From positions 52,444-116,443 of the forward strand of contig JBEKZV010000007.1 of the NCBI GenBank assembly GCA_049509515.1: a stretch of DNA of 64,000 nt, given 5' to 3'. Shown piece after piece: positions 25,517-33,565 of this stretch. The DNA is from JBEKCP01 sp049509515. GTDB lineage: Bacteria; Planctomycetota; Planctomycetia; Pirellulales; Thermoguttaceae. Each line of letters opens with the position of its first letter. Position 1 is the first letter of the stretch. The notes beneath the pieces were generated by a model. That model was not told the DNA's origin. It searched no databases and was given only the letters and a program-made list of their open reading frames with translations. Position numbers and translations under genes: made by a program.

Positions 25517-27865
25517 TTATTCGACCACGACCGCCTTTACCGGGCAGATCTGGCGGCAGGTGTCGCAGCGGGTGCACTTCTGTTGGTCGATGGTGTGGAT
25601 CGCGTAGGGGGTCATGGGGATGGCGTCGGCGGGGCACTGCTGGGCGCAGAGCGTGCAGCCGATGCACTCGTCGGTCACGCGGTAGGCCACCAGGGCCTTG
25701 CAGCGGCCCGCCGGACAGCGGCCCGCCAGGTGCGCCTCGTACTCGTGGCGGAAGTAGCGGAGGGTCGAGAGGACGGGGTTGGGGGCGGTGCGTCCCAGGC
25801 CGCAGATGCTGCCGGCGGCCACCGTCCGCGCGAGCCGCTCGAGGTCCTCCAGGTCGCCGTTGTGCCCCTCTCCGGCGGCGATGCGGTCGAGCACGTCGAG
25901 CATCCGGCGGGTGCCGATGCGGCACAGCGTACACTTGCCGCACGACTGGTCCTGGGTGAAGCGGAGGAAGTAGCGGGCGATGTCGACCATGCAGTCCTGG
26001 TCGTCCAGGACGACCATCCCGCCGGAGCCCATGATCGCGCCCACGCCGGCCAGGGCCTCGTAATCAACGGGGGTGTCGGCCAGGCTGGCGGGCACGCAGC
26101 CGCCGGAAGGCCCGCCCACCTGCACCGCCTTGAACTGCCGGCCGCCCGCCACGCCGCCGCCGATCTCCTCGACGATCTGGCGGACGGTGATGCCCATGGG
26201 CACCTCGATCAGGCCGCCGCGGGCGACCTTGCCGGCCAGGGCGAAGACCTTGGTGCCCTTGCTCCGCTGGGTGCCCAGCGCGGCGAATGCCGCCGCGCCG
26301 TGGCGGAAGATCCACGGCACCAGGGCGTAGGTCTCGACGTTGTTGACCGAGGTGGGCTTGCCCCACAGTCCCGACTCGGCAGGATAGGGGGGGCGGAGGC
26401 GGGGCATGCCGCGGCGGCCCTCCAGCGAGGCCAACAGCGCCGTCTCCTCGCCGCAGACGAAGGCCCCCGCCCCCTCCTTGACCGCCAAGTGCAATCGGAA
26501 ATCGGTCCCCAGCACGCGGTCGCCCAGCAGCCCCCGCTCCTCGCAGCGGCGGAGGGCCTCGTGGACCCGTTTGACGGCCAGCGGGTACTCGGCGCGGATG
26601 TAGAAAATGCCCTCGTCGGCGCCGACGGCCTTGGCGGCGATGGCCATGCCCTCGATGACGCGGTACGGGAAAGACTCCAGGAGCATGCGGTCCATGAAGG
26701 CGCCGGGATCGCCTTCGTCGCCGTTGCAGATCAGGTACTTCTTGCTCCCCGCGGCGGCGCGGACGGTGGCCCATTTCAGGCCGGTGGGGAAGCCGGCCCC
26801 GCCGCGGCCCCGCAGCCCGCTCTCTTTCACTTCGGCCACGATCTCCTCCGGCGACTGCCGCTGGAGGCACTGCCGCAGCGCCCGAAAACCGTCGTGCCGC
26901 ATGTACTCGTCCAGGTCCGTGGGATCGATCTGGCCGCACTCCTCGGTGGCCACTCGCCGCTGCGGCCCGAGAAACGCGCACACCTGCCGCTCGCCCGGGT
27001 CGATCGCCCGCGCCACGGCCGGATCGGCCAGCTCGTCGGTCAGCAACCGGTCGAGCCAGCGGGAGAGGCGGTAGCCGATGCGGCGGGAGAGGCCCTGCGG
27101 CCGGAAGTGGGCCAGGACGATGTCCCGGGCCTCGTCGGCGCGGACCCTGGCGAACAGCCGCGAGGGGCCGCCCCCGACGGGCACCAACTCCACCAGCGGC
27201 GTCTGGTGGCACATGCCGACGCAGCCGACGGGCTTCACGACCGCCGCCGAGCCGGACTCGGCCAGCGCCCGGGAGATCGCCTGGTGGACCTTGCCGCTGC
27301 CCTGGGCGACGCAGCAGGAGCCCAGGCCGACGCGGACCTCGCCCAGCGGCCCGGCCGCGCGGATGGCCGCCGGCGGCGCAGAGGCGGGCTGGGCGGCCTG
27401 CGACAGGAAGTCGTCGATCATCTCGGCAATCCGGCTGGAGGCCAGCCGGCCGTAGGTCACGCCGTCGATCTGTGCGACCGGGGCCAGCGTGCAACAGCCC
27501 AGGCAGGCCACCTTCTGGATCGTGAATCGCCCCTGCGGGTCCGTATCGCCGCCCGGCGCGATCCCCAAATACCGCTCCAGGGCGTCCTGGACCCGCTCCG
27601 AGCCCTTCACGTGGCAGGCCGTGCCGTGGCACATGCTGATCAGGTGCTCGCCGACCGGGTGGTGGCGGAACTGCGTGTAGAAGGTCGCCACGCCCTGGAT
27701 CGCGGCCGGCGTGATGTCGGTGAGCCGGCAGACCCGCTCCAGGGCCTCGGGCGGCAGGTAGCGGTAGTGGGTTTGGATGGCCTGGAGGATGGCGATGGTG
27801 GCCTCGGGGCGGCGGCCCAGCCGCTCGACGGTCTCGTCAACGAAAGTAAGATCCAGGTCGGCCAT
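25517..27865 (-). CDS. NuoE-thioredoxin-NuoF fusion (HndA/B/C-like)
   Basis: The protein is 782 residues from the ATG at 27865. A NuoE-type [2Fe-2S] domain comes first (Cys79, Cys84, Cys121, Cys125; CHGTACHVKG and CLGCC). A second thioredoxin-like [2Fe-2S] domain follows (GSCCVAQG, then VGCVGMCHQTP; about residues 160-270). The NuoF domain then has its NADH/FMN site (GLRGRGGAGFPTGLKW, GAFVCGEETALLASLEG) and a [4Fe-4S] site (CGKCTLCRIGTRRMLD). Two C-terminal ferredoxin motifs end it (CIGCTLCAQQCP, CTRCDTCRQICP). In Hnd-type hydrogenases these are three subunits feeding an FeFe catalytic subunit. Here they are one chain followed by a GltD-like subunit, and no hydrogenase is present. Expected role: cytoplasmic NAD(P)H oxidation or reduction with ferredoxin transfer. 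Confidence 0.9.
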   Translation of the reverse strand: MADLDLTFVDETVERLGRRPEATIAILQAIQTHYRYLPPEALERVCRLTDITPAAIQGVATFYTQFRHHPVGEHLISMCHGTACHVKGSERVQDALERYLGIAPGGDTDPQGRFTIQKVACLGCCTLAPVAQIDGVTYGRLASSRIAEMIDDFLSQAAQPASAPPAAIRAAGPLGEVRVGLGSCCVAQGSGKVHQAISRALAESGSAAVVKPVGCVGMCHQTPLVELVPVGGGPSRLFARVRADEARDIVLAHFRPQGLSRRIGYRLSRWLDRLLTDELADPAVARAIDPGERQVCAFLGPQRRVATEECGQIDPTDLDEYMRHDGFRALRQCLQRQSPEEIVAEVKESGLRGRGGAGFPTGLKWATVRAAAGSKKYLICNGDEGDPGAFMDRMLLESFPYRVIEGMAIAAKAVGADEGIFYIRAEYPLAVKRVHEALRRCEERGLLGDRVLGTDFRLHLAVKEGAGAFVCGEETALLASLEGRRGMPRLRPPYPAESGLWGKPTSVNNVETYALVPWIFRHGAAAFAALGTQRSKGTKVFALAGKVARGGLIEVPMGITVRQIVEEIGGGVAGGRQFKAVQVGGPSGGCVPASLADTPVDYEALAGVGAIMGSGGMVVLDDQDCMVDIARYFLRFTQDQSCGKCTLCRIGTRRMLDVLDRIAAGEGHNGDLEDLERLARTVAAGSICGLGRTAPNPVLSTLRYFRHEYEAHLAGRCPAGRCKALVAYRVTDECIGCTLCAQQCPADAIPMTPYAIHTIDQQKCTRCDTCRQICPVKAVVVE

Positions 27866-28117
27866 AGTCGAAGGCGGCTGATTCAATCGGGGAGGACGGA
27901 CGAGAGAGCGATTTGGTGCGAGGGGGTTGTCGGAATGGAGCAGGCGATCGTGCGATTCCTCCACGCAAAGGCGCCAAGCCGCAAAGGCGCGAACAATCTC
28001 ATTATCGTTCTTACCTCTGCGCCTTGGCGGCTTTGCGGCTTTGCGTCAATCGTCATCCCAATCGACTTTTCCATGTTATTGCCCGCGCCAGCGTTCTCCC
28101 GGTTGCCTCTCCTCCGA
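27866..28117. repeat. Gene-free gap with family F inverted repeat (F3)
   Basis: The gap between the second propeller gene and the NuoEF fusion contains arms GCAAAGGCGCCAAGCCGC (27962-27982) and GCGCCTTGGCGGCTTTGCGG (from 28019). The right arm is less perfect than at 23598. No coding region or clear promoter was seen. Confidence 0.85.
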
Positions 28118-29923
28118 TCACTTCCCTATACAAAAAAGGTGTTTCTTGCCGCGGAGGTAGATGCGGCCGCTCTGGAAGGCGGGGCTGGTCACGCACGGCT
28201 CGCCGAGATCCGTGACGCCGACCTTCTTCGGGTGATCCTTGAGCGGCTCGAAGATCAGGCCCTTGCCGTCCTCGCCGATCACGTAAAGGAGCTTGCACAC
28301 CAGGCTCGGCGACGACTTGGCCGTGAAGTGGCCCAGGTCCTCCTCCCAGAGCTTGTTGCCGGTGTGCGTGTCGTAGGCGGTGAGCATGCCGTTGGGGTCC
28401 AGCAGGTAGACGCAGGTCTCGGTGGCGACGGGACTGCACAGGTCGGGGATGTTGTCTTCGCCTTTCCAGAGGACGTGGGTGCGGGTCACGTCGCCCTTGC
28501 CGTCGGGGCGGATCGCCAACATCGGGGAATGGTCGTTGGCGGCGACCAGCAGGACCCCGCCGGCGAAGACCGGCGAAGGGGCCACGTCGCCCTCGAACTT
28601 GCCCGCCCGCCACAGCTCGCTCCCGTCCTTGGGATCGTAGGCGATGACCCACGGAGCGGAGGCCGTAATGATCTGCTGGCGGTCGGCATGGCGGATGACA
28701 ATGGGCGTGGTCCAGGAGGCCGCCACCGGCCGGCCCTTCTGCCACACGGGGTTGCCGGTGGCCGCCTCCAGGGCCAGGAGCTTCGAGCGGCCGGTGCCGG
28801 CCTTGACCTGCTCCAGGGTGCCCTGGTCCAGCGGCACCAACAGCATGTCCTTGTAGACCAAGAGCGAGGCGGCATGGCCGTAGGGGCTCTCGGGAATGCC
28901 GGGGCTCTGCTTCCAGAGCAGCTCGCCACTGTAATCGAAGGCGGCCAGGTCGCCGTTGGCGAAAATGGCGAACACCCGCCGCCCGTCGGTGGCCGGCGTC
29001 GAGGAGGCAAAGTCGGCGCCGGTGAGCTTCACGGGTTGCCGGCTCGCGGGGGTGCTGGGGACGTCTTTCCGCCAGACCAGTGCGCCCGTCTTGGCGTCGA
29101 ACGCGAAGACTTGCCGCGTCGTCTCGCTGGCCCCGGTGAGGAACACCCGCTGGCCGCAGACGATCGCCGAGCCGCTGCCCGGCAGGGGGACCGCCGTCTT
29201 CCACACGACGTTCTTGTTGGCCGGCACGTCCCAGGTGTCGGGCACGTCGCTGTAGGGGCAGATGCCCGAACCGTCGGGGCCGCGGAAGCGGGGCCAGGCC
29301 GTGCGAATCTCGTCGTCGGTGGCCACGTAGGCCGGCGGGTGGGGGAGGGGCGATAAGCCCCCCGACCACGCTTCGCGCGGTGCCCGCGTCGGGGGGTTGG
29401 GGCCAGCCAGCGAGGCAAGCTCGACGTCGCTGGGCAGCCAGGCGGGCCGCCAGGCGCTCAGGGCTACGTCGAGCCCGGCCAGGAGGGCCGCCACAACCGC
29501 AACGCCCGCGATCGCCCAGGGCTTCCAACGGGATTCCAGGTCCTGCGGCGTGGCCAGCGGTTGGGGCGCGGGGAGCTTCCGCCGCAGCGTGGCGGCCGTC
29601 TTGGCGGCGGCCAGCATCACCAGCAGGCCCAGACCCAGCAGGCTCGCCCCGGTAGCTGCGAACGCCACCTGGCGGAAATGCTCCGCCCGCAGTTGCTGGT
29701 CCAAGTCGCGGTACGCCGCCAGGAGGTCTTCGTCGCCCGGCTGCTTGTCCAGCGCCACGCGGAGTGCCCCGAGCGCCGGGGCCTCGGAGGGGTCCTTCGT
29801 CGTCCGCCGGCTGAAGTCGTACAACAGCAGCGCGGCGACGATCACCGAGAACACCGCGGCCACGGCCGCCGTCCGCGCGGCAATCCGATAGGCGATTTCT
29901 TTCTTCGTTGCGTTGTCGTTCAT
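28118..29923 (-). CDS. Membrane-anchored PQQ-like beta-propeller protein
   Basis: The 601-residue protein has three N-terminal membrane segments: AAVFSVIVAALLLYDF, ASLLGLGLLVMLAAA and AIAGVAVVAALLAGLDVAL. An exported propeller opens with WPRFRGPDGSG and carries blade motifs such as AFDAKTGALVWRKDV, ALEAATGNPVWQKG, AYDPKDGSELWRAG and AYDTHTGNKLWEEDL. Such domains bind PQQ in dehydrogenases or act as scaffolds; I see no heme motif. Its ATG overlaps the NapH-like stop (ATGA), so translation is probably coupled. The peptide GPNPPTRAPREAWSGG before the propeller is encoded by a family J hairpin. Confidence 0.85.
   Translation of the reverse strand: MNDNATKKEIAYRIAARTAAVAAVFSVIVAALLLYDFSRRTTKDPSEAPALGALRVALDKQPGDEDLLAAYRDLDQQLRAEHFRQVAFAATGASLLGLGLLVMLAAAKTAATLRRKLPAPQPLATPQDLESRWKPWAIAGVAVVAALLAGLDVALSAWRPAWLPSDVELASLAGPNPPTRAPREAWSGGLSPLPHPPAYVATDDEIRTAWPRFRGPDGSGICPYSDVPDTWDVPANKNVVWKTAVPLPGSGSAIVCGQRVFLTGASETTRQVFAFDAKTGALVWRKDVPSTPASRQPVKLTGADFASSTPATDGRRVFAIFANGDLAAFDYSGELLWKQSPGIPESPYGHAASLLVYKDMLLVPLDQGTLEQVKAGTGRSKLLALEAATGNPVWQKGRPVAASWTTPIVIRHADRQQIITASAPWVIAYDPKDGSELWRAGKFEGDVAPSPVFAGGVLLVAANDHSPMLAIRPDGKGDVTRTHVLWKGEDNIPDLCSPVATETCVYLLDPNGMLTAYDTHTGNKLWEEDLGHFTAKSSPSLVCKLLYVIGEDGKGLIFEPLKDHPKKVGVTDLGEPCVTSPAFQSGRIYLRGKKHLFCIGK
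29358..29396. repeat. Family J hairpin inside the propeller gene
   Basis: The stem CCCCCCGAC/GTCGGGGGG has a 21-nt loop. It is translated in frame in the linker between the third membrane segment and the propeller. Confidence 0.8.
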
Positions 29924-31212
29924 ACGATCCCTTGTATCCATCCGTGCCGTGCTTGCTCGCAGGGGCAGTACCAGAAGCAGCGGCCGCAGGCGACGCAGCG
30001 GCTCCGCTCGGGTTGGTATCCCGTCCGCCGCCGGCGGATCGCCAAGTGAATCAGTTTCAGGCCCAGCACCAGCCCGACCCACGCCCCCAGCCCGCCGCCG
30101 GCCAGGCCGATGCGATGGCTCAGATTGCGGGCCTCGGCATAGAGGGCGGCACTCGGGCGGCCCGAGTTGCGAAACGCCTCGCTGGCCTCCGTGCTCCCCT
30201 CGACCTGCCCCCGGCTTTCCAGCCACACCCGCTCGGCCAGTTGGACCGTGGGATGGACGCTGGCCAAGGGTGCCTCCAGCCGCCGCCCGAGAACCGCCCC
30301 CAGCGCGACCAGGGTGGGCAAGAGCAGGATGGCCACGACCAGCAGCCGCCGCCCGCTACGGAGCTTGGCCACGGGAGGAGTGACCGTCGGCTGGCGGATC
30401 GCCCCATATGGGCAGGACTCCTCGCACAACCGGCACTGGATGCACTCCTCGGGCGGGATCCGCACGTGCCACCGCGACAGGTGAGAGAGCCAACCGAGGA
30501 TCGCCCCGTACGGGCACAGGTAGCGGCAATAGGGCCGCCCGACGAAAATGCCCAGCACGAGCATGACCCCGCTGAGGATCAGCATGTCCAGTCCGGCGCT
30601 CAGGCGGAACAGGCCGACAAACGGATCGTAGCGGCAGATGACGAAGGCCGAGCCGCTGGCCGCGAACAGGACCGCCGCCCCCAGGTAAACGTAGGCCAGC
30701 AGGCCCAGGGCGTGGTCGAGCCAATTCGGCACGCGGACCGGGCGGACGGCAATGAGTTCCTGGATCGCCCCCAGCGGGCACACGGCCGCGCAGAACGTTC
30801 GGCCGAAGAACAGCGTCGCGACCAGCGGGAGCACGAACATCACCACCGCCGCCGCCGGGACCACGTAGAACCGGTCGAACAGGGCCAGCGTGACGTTCTG
30901 GATCGCGCCGATCGGGCAGGTGCAGCCCTTCCGCCAGAAGCCGAGCCACGCCAGCGAGACAACGGCCAGCAGGAACAGGCCCCGCCGCGTCCGCCGCCGT
31001 AAGGCGAAGTAGGAGGCCAACGCAATCCCGCCTGCCAAGGCCCCCACGTCGAGCCAGTCGCGCCACGGCAACCGCGCCACCGGGTCCGGGTGCTGGGCCG
31101 TGGGGATCGGGTGGCCGGCGAAGTCGGGCGTGGGGATCAGGCCGGCGGCGCAAACCACCTGGGCCGCAGCCGCCACGAGCAACACAGCCAGCAGGGCCCG
31201 AAACGTCTTCAT
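29920..31212 (-). CDS. NapH/NosR-like polyferredoxin membrane protein
   Basis: The 430-residue inner-membrane iron-sulfur protein has a signal or anchor (MKTFRALLAVLLVAAAAQ) and about six membrane segments. Five Cys-rich sites follow: GCTCPIGAIQN, CAAVCPLGAIQE, CRYLCPYGAILG, CIQCRLCEESCPYGAI and, at the very C-terminus, CVACGRCFWYCPCEQ. NapH and NosR homologs pass electrons between the quinol pool and periplasmic or cytoplasmic partners. The CXXXCP pairs within membrane loops are characteristic. Its start and stop overlap both neighbours by 4 nt, so it is translated in a block with the Tat FeS protein and the propeller. It lacks the FMN-binding domain of NosR. Confidence 0.88.
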   Translation of the reverse strand: MKTFRALLAVLLVAAAAQVVCAAGLIPTPDFAGHPIPTAQHPDPVARLPWRDWLDVGALAGGIALASYFALRRRTRRGLFLLAVVSLAWLGFWRKGCTCPIGAIQNVTLALFDRFYVVPAAAVVMFVLPLVATLFFGRTFCAAVCPLGAIQELIAVRPVRVPNWLDHALGLLAYVYLGAAVLFAASGSAFVICRYDPFVGLFRLSAGLDMLILSGVMLVLGIFVGRPYCRYLCPYGAILGWLSHLSRWHVRIPPEECIQCRLCEESCPYGAIRQPTVTPPVAKLRSGRRLLVVAILLLPTLVALGAVLGRRLEAPLASVHPTVQLAERVWLESRGQVEGSTEASEAFRNSGRPSAALYAEARNLSHRIGLAGGGLGAWVGLVLGLKLIHLAIRRRRTGYQPERSRCVACGRCFWYCPCEQARHGWIQGIV

Positions 31213-32015
31213 GCGTCGCGGGCCTCCGCCGGGCCTGCGGGCTCTTGCGGCGGCCCAGTGCCCTCTCCCCTCTCCCGTTGGGAGAGGGGCAGGGGGCGAG
31301 GGCATGGCCGTTCCCCGCCGATCGCCCTCACCCGCGGGCACCGACCGAAGGTTGGTCGCTTCCGGAGGGAGAGGGGACTTGTTGTTGGCCGCCCGCTTGA
31401 GGCCACGGCGGCCTGCTTTCGGTCCAGGGCCTGTTGGGCCTCGTGGGCCGCCCGGCCCAGCAGGTTCGCCCGGTCGGCCGGCACCCGCCGGAAGGCCTGG
31501 GTCGGGCAGGCCACCGCAATCGAGCACTCGTTGCAATTCAGGCAGCGGTCGTGGCGGACCTGCAGGTAGAGCGACCCGTTCATCAAGCGGCAGCCCGTCA
31601 CGCACTTCCCGCAGGCAATACACAGCGACTCGTCGATGGTGTACTCGAAATACCGCGTCCCGGCGTTCTGCTCGACGAACTTCCGCGAGATCGCCCCGGT
31701 CGGGCAGAGCTGGTTCTCCGCCCCCGTGTCCAGGGCATCGTATTTCGTGGGGAAGTAGCCGGTACACACGTCGCAATAGCCGCAGAGCGCGAAACACTGC
31801 ACGCACTTCACCGCCGACACGTCCAGCACGCAGTGGGTCTGGCACCGGTCGCAGGCGATGCAGTGGTCGGGCTGGATCTGCCACACTTCGTCGACACCGC
31901 GTCCCTTGCGAAGCACCAGGGCGGACGCCAGGCCACCCAGGCCCACGGCCCCCAGCACGCGGACACAGCCGGTGACGAAACCGCGCCGGTCGATGTGTTT
32001 CGGATCGTCTGCCAT
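31209..32015 (-). CDS. Tat-type multi-[4Fe-4S] ferredoxin protein
   Basis: The 268-residue protein has a Tat-like signal (DRRGFVTGCVRVLGAVGLGG; Arg10-Arg11). At least four cysteine-rich groups follow: CIACDRCQTHC, CVQCFALCGYCDVC, CIACGKCVTGC and CLNCNECSIAVACP. It is predicted to be exported folded and to exchange electrons with the NapH-like membrane protein downstream, whose start overlaps its stop (ATGA). The region after about residue 205 is unlike a ferredoxin. Residues 212-252 are encoded by a family B repeat (PLSLRKRPTFG, SQRERGEG), giving a repeat-derived basic tail. The cluster-binding part is intact before it. Confidence 0.88.
   Translation of the reverse strand: MADDPKHIDRRGFVTGCVRVLGAVGLGGLASALVLRKGRGVDEVWQIQPDHCIACDRCQTHCVLDVSAVKCVQCFALCGYCDVCTGYFPTKYDALDTGAENQLCPTGAISRKFVEQNAGTRYFEYTIDESLCIACGKCVTGCRLMNGSLYLQVRHDRCLNCNECSIAVACPTQAFRRVPADRANLLGRAAHEAQQALDRKQAAVASSGRPTTSPLSLRKRPTFGRCPRVRAIGGERPCPRPLPLSQRERGEGTGPPQEPAGPAEARDA
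31260..31378. repeat. Family B double element inside the Tat FeS gene (B3)
   Basis: One half reads CCCTCTCCCGTTGGGAGAGG, then GGCGAGGGC. The other starts GCCCTCACCCGCGGG and ends GGAGGGAGAGGGG, in opposite orientation. Both halves are translated in the C-terminal tail of the FeS protein. Confidence 0.88.
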
Positions 32016-32032
32016 CGGATCACCCTACTGTC

Positions 32033-32362
32033 TCAGTAATGCTCACTTTCCGTCCGCGCTCGCACACACTCGGCCGCCACGGGGCAGCCCGCGCACGTCG
32101 TAACGCCGCGAGGACAACCGTCCGCCGCGGCGCCGCAGCGGCCCAACACGCGGGCCGAGAGCCCTGCAAGGCCGCCCACCGCCAGCCACCGCCCCAGGCT
32201 GCAGAGCCATTGACGGCGCGACCAACTCCCCTCTCCCTCTGGGAGAGGCACCCGCAAGCGGGTACCCGGGGGTGAGGGCACTGTTGGCCCGCAGGCCCGC
32301 TGGCGTCCAATCGCCCTCACCCTAGCCCTCTCCCGGAGGGAGAGGGGACCGGTCAAGTTCAT
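32033..32362 (-). CDS. Small Tat-signal cysteine protein with repeat-derived N-terminus
   Basis: The protein is 109 residues from the ATG at 32362, whose ATGA overlaps the stop of the NHL lipoprotein gene. The conserved-looking part is C-terminal: a Tat-like signal (SRRQWLCSLGRWLAVGG), then RCGAAADGCPRG, TTCAGCPVAAEC and a short acidic tail. Four or five Cys could bind one metal cluster. Residues 4-46 (PLSLRERARVRAIG, VPLPEGEG) are encoded by family B repeat B4, so the Tat signal starts about 50 residues in. An in-frame GTG within the repeat could give a start closer to the signal. It precedes the Tat FeS gene by 17 nt. Function unknown; probably an electron-transfer accessory. Confidence 0.7.
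   Translation of the reverse strand: MNLTGPLSLRERARVRAIGRQRACGPTVPSPPGTRLRVPLPEGEGSWSRRQWLCSLGRWLAVGGLAGLSARVLGRCGAAADGCPRGVTTCAGCPVAAECVRARTESEHY
32225..32350. repeat. Family B double element inside the small Tat gene (B4)
   Basis: One half reads CTCCCTCTGGGAGAGGCACC, then ACCCGGGGGTGAGGGC. The other starts GCCCTCACCCTAGCCC and ends CCCGGAGGGAGAGGGG. The two halves face each other across a short spacer, as in B3. All of it is translated directly after the start codon. Confidence 0.88.
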
Positions 32363-33360
32363 CGCTTCTCCCTTGAAATGTCCTTCTTCCGCTCGAACAA
32401 GCGGATGCTCGCCGTCGAGGGATCCAGGGCCAGTACCCGCCCCCGGCGGTCGGCGGCCAGATCGGCCACGACGTGCTTCATCTGCCTCGGGCCGGCCACG
32501 ACGCACTCGAACTTGCCCTGCGGACTATAGACCTTGATTCTCGGAAAGCCCTTCTCGGCGGTGACGAACCGGCCGTCGGGCAGGACGGCCAGGTGGGCCG
32601 GATTGCAACAGCCGAAGAAGTCCTCGATCGCCGGCGAGCCCTTGCCCCAGGTTGCCTCGAGATCGCCGCCGGCCGTGTAGCCCTCCACCCGCAAGGCCCG
32701 CGGATTCACGACGTACACCAGCCCGTCGGCCCCCAGGCACAGGTCGAAGTGGGAGTCGGTGATGAAGAAGCCGGGGATGTTGCGGGCCGGGTCAGCGTCG
32801 CCGATGCGGGTCTTCTGCCGTCCATCCGGGCTGTAGCGCCACACGATATGCTCGCCGGCGTCGGCGGCGAAGACGTACCGGTCGGCCGCTGCCAGCGAGG
32901 TCAAGAGCGACTTGGCCCCCGGCGGCTCCCAGGCGGCGAGGCGAGTCCCCGTGGCGTCGAAGACCTCGACGTGGTTGCCCAGGCCGACGTAGATCCGCCC
33001 CGGCGCCGTATGGTCGGCGCCGCCGACGGCCAGGCACGTCGGCTCGGCCCCCAGCGGGATCTCGGAGAGCTTCTTCCCGTCAGTCGCAAAGCGGCACAGC
33101 CGCCGGTCGCCCCCGGCGTAGATCTCCTCCTCGGCACTTACGGCCAGGGCGCAGGCCTTTTCGAGCCCGGTCGGAATCTCCGCCGTCTGCTCGTAGCAGA
33201 CCAGGGCCGGGTCGATTTCCGGCAGCACGGGATCGGCGCCCGACGCAGGCGCCGCAAGATCGTCCGCATCCGGCCGCTCGGTCGGAGACGTGTCGCGGGA
33301 GCAGCCGGCCAGCACGACCGTCAGCAGGATCGACAGTAGATTGTGAGAGTCGGCGAGCAT
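32359..33360 (-). CDS. NHL/SMP-30-type propeller lipoprotein
   Basis: The 333-residue protein starts MLADSHNLLSILLTVVLAGC, with a lipobox at LAGC. Repeated six-bladed propeller units follow: IYAGGDRRLCRFATDGKKL, RIYVGLGNHVEVFDATGTR, YVFAADAGEHIVWRYSPDG, LVYVVNPRALRVEGYT, AVLPDGRFVTAEKGFPRIKV and VLALDPSTASIRLFER. FFGCCNPAHLA contains a vicinal Cys pair that could bind a metal. It is expected to face the periplasm on a lipid anchor. It lies between the two-component propeller/FeS genes and is coupled to the small Tat gene by a 4-nt overlap. The enzymatic role, if any, is not visible. Confidence 0.82.
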   Translation of the reverse strand: MLADSHNLLSILLTVVLAGCSRDTSPTERPDADDLAAPASGADPVLPEIDPALVCYEQTAEIPTGLEKACALAVSAEEEIYAGGDRRLCRFATDGKKLSEIPLGAEPTCLAVGGADHTAPGRIYVGLGNHVEVFDATGTRLAAWEPPGAKSLLTSLAAADRYVFAADAGEHIVWRYSPDGRQKTRIGDADPARNIPGFFITDSHFDLCLGADGLVYVVNPRALRVEGYTAGGDLEATWGKGSPAIEDFFGCCNPAHLAVLPDGRFVTAEKGFPRIKVYSPQGKFECVVAGPRQMKHVVADLAADRRGRVLALDPSTASIRLFERKKDISREKR

Positions 33361-33378
33361 GATCGCAACAGCGTCAAC

Positions 33379-33530
33379 AAATCCGAAATCCGCATCTCGA
33401 AATCCGAAACAAATTCGAATTGCCAAAGCTCGAAGGACAGAAACAGTGAGGGCAGGAACATCCGGTTTGGGGCATTAGGATTTCGGATTTTGGGTTTGTT
33501 TGGGATTTCGAGATTCGTATTTCGTATTTT
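33379..33530. repeat. Family D-like inverted repeat in the redox operon
   Basis: The left arm has AAATCCGAAATCCGCATC and the right arm has GATTTCGGATTTTGGG followed by ATTTCGTATTTCG-type units. They lie about 60 nt apart. The element fills the gap between the first propeller gene stop and the lipoprotein start. Its AT content is clearly higher than the neighbouring genes. Confidence 0.75.
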
Positions 33531-33565
33531 GCGCGACTAGAAACTCTTCTAACCTCACCCACGGC

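Noticed and set aside
25583..29356. 1,257-codon plus-strand frame over the NuoEF and propeller genes
   Set aside because: The minus strand encodes clear redox motifs here; this frame has no recognisable domain.
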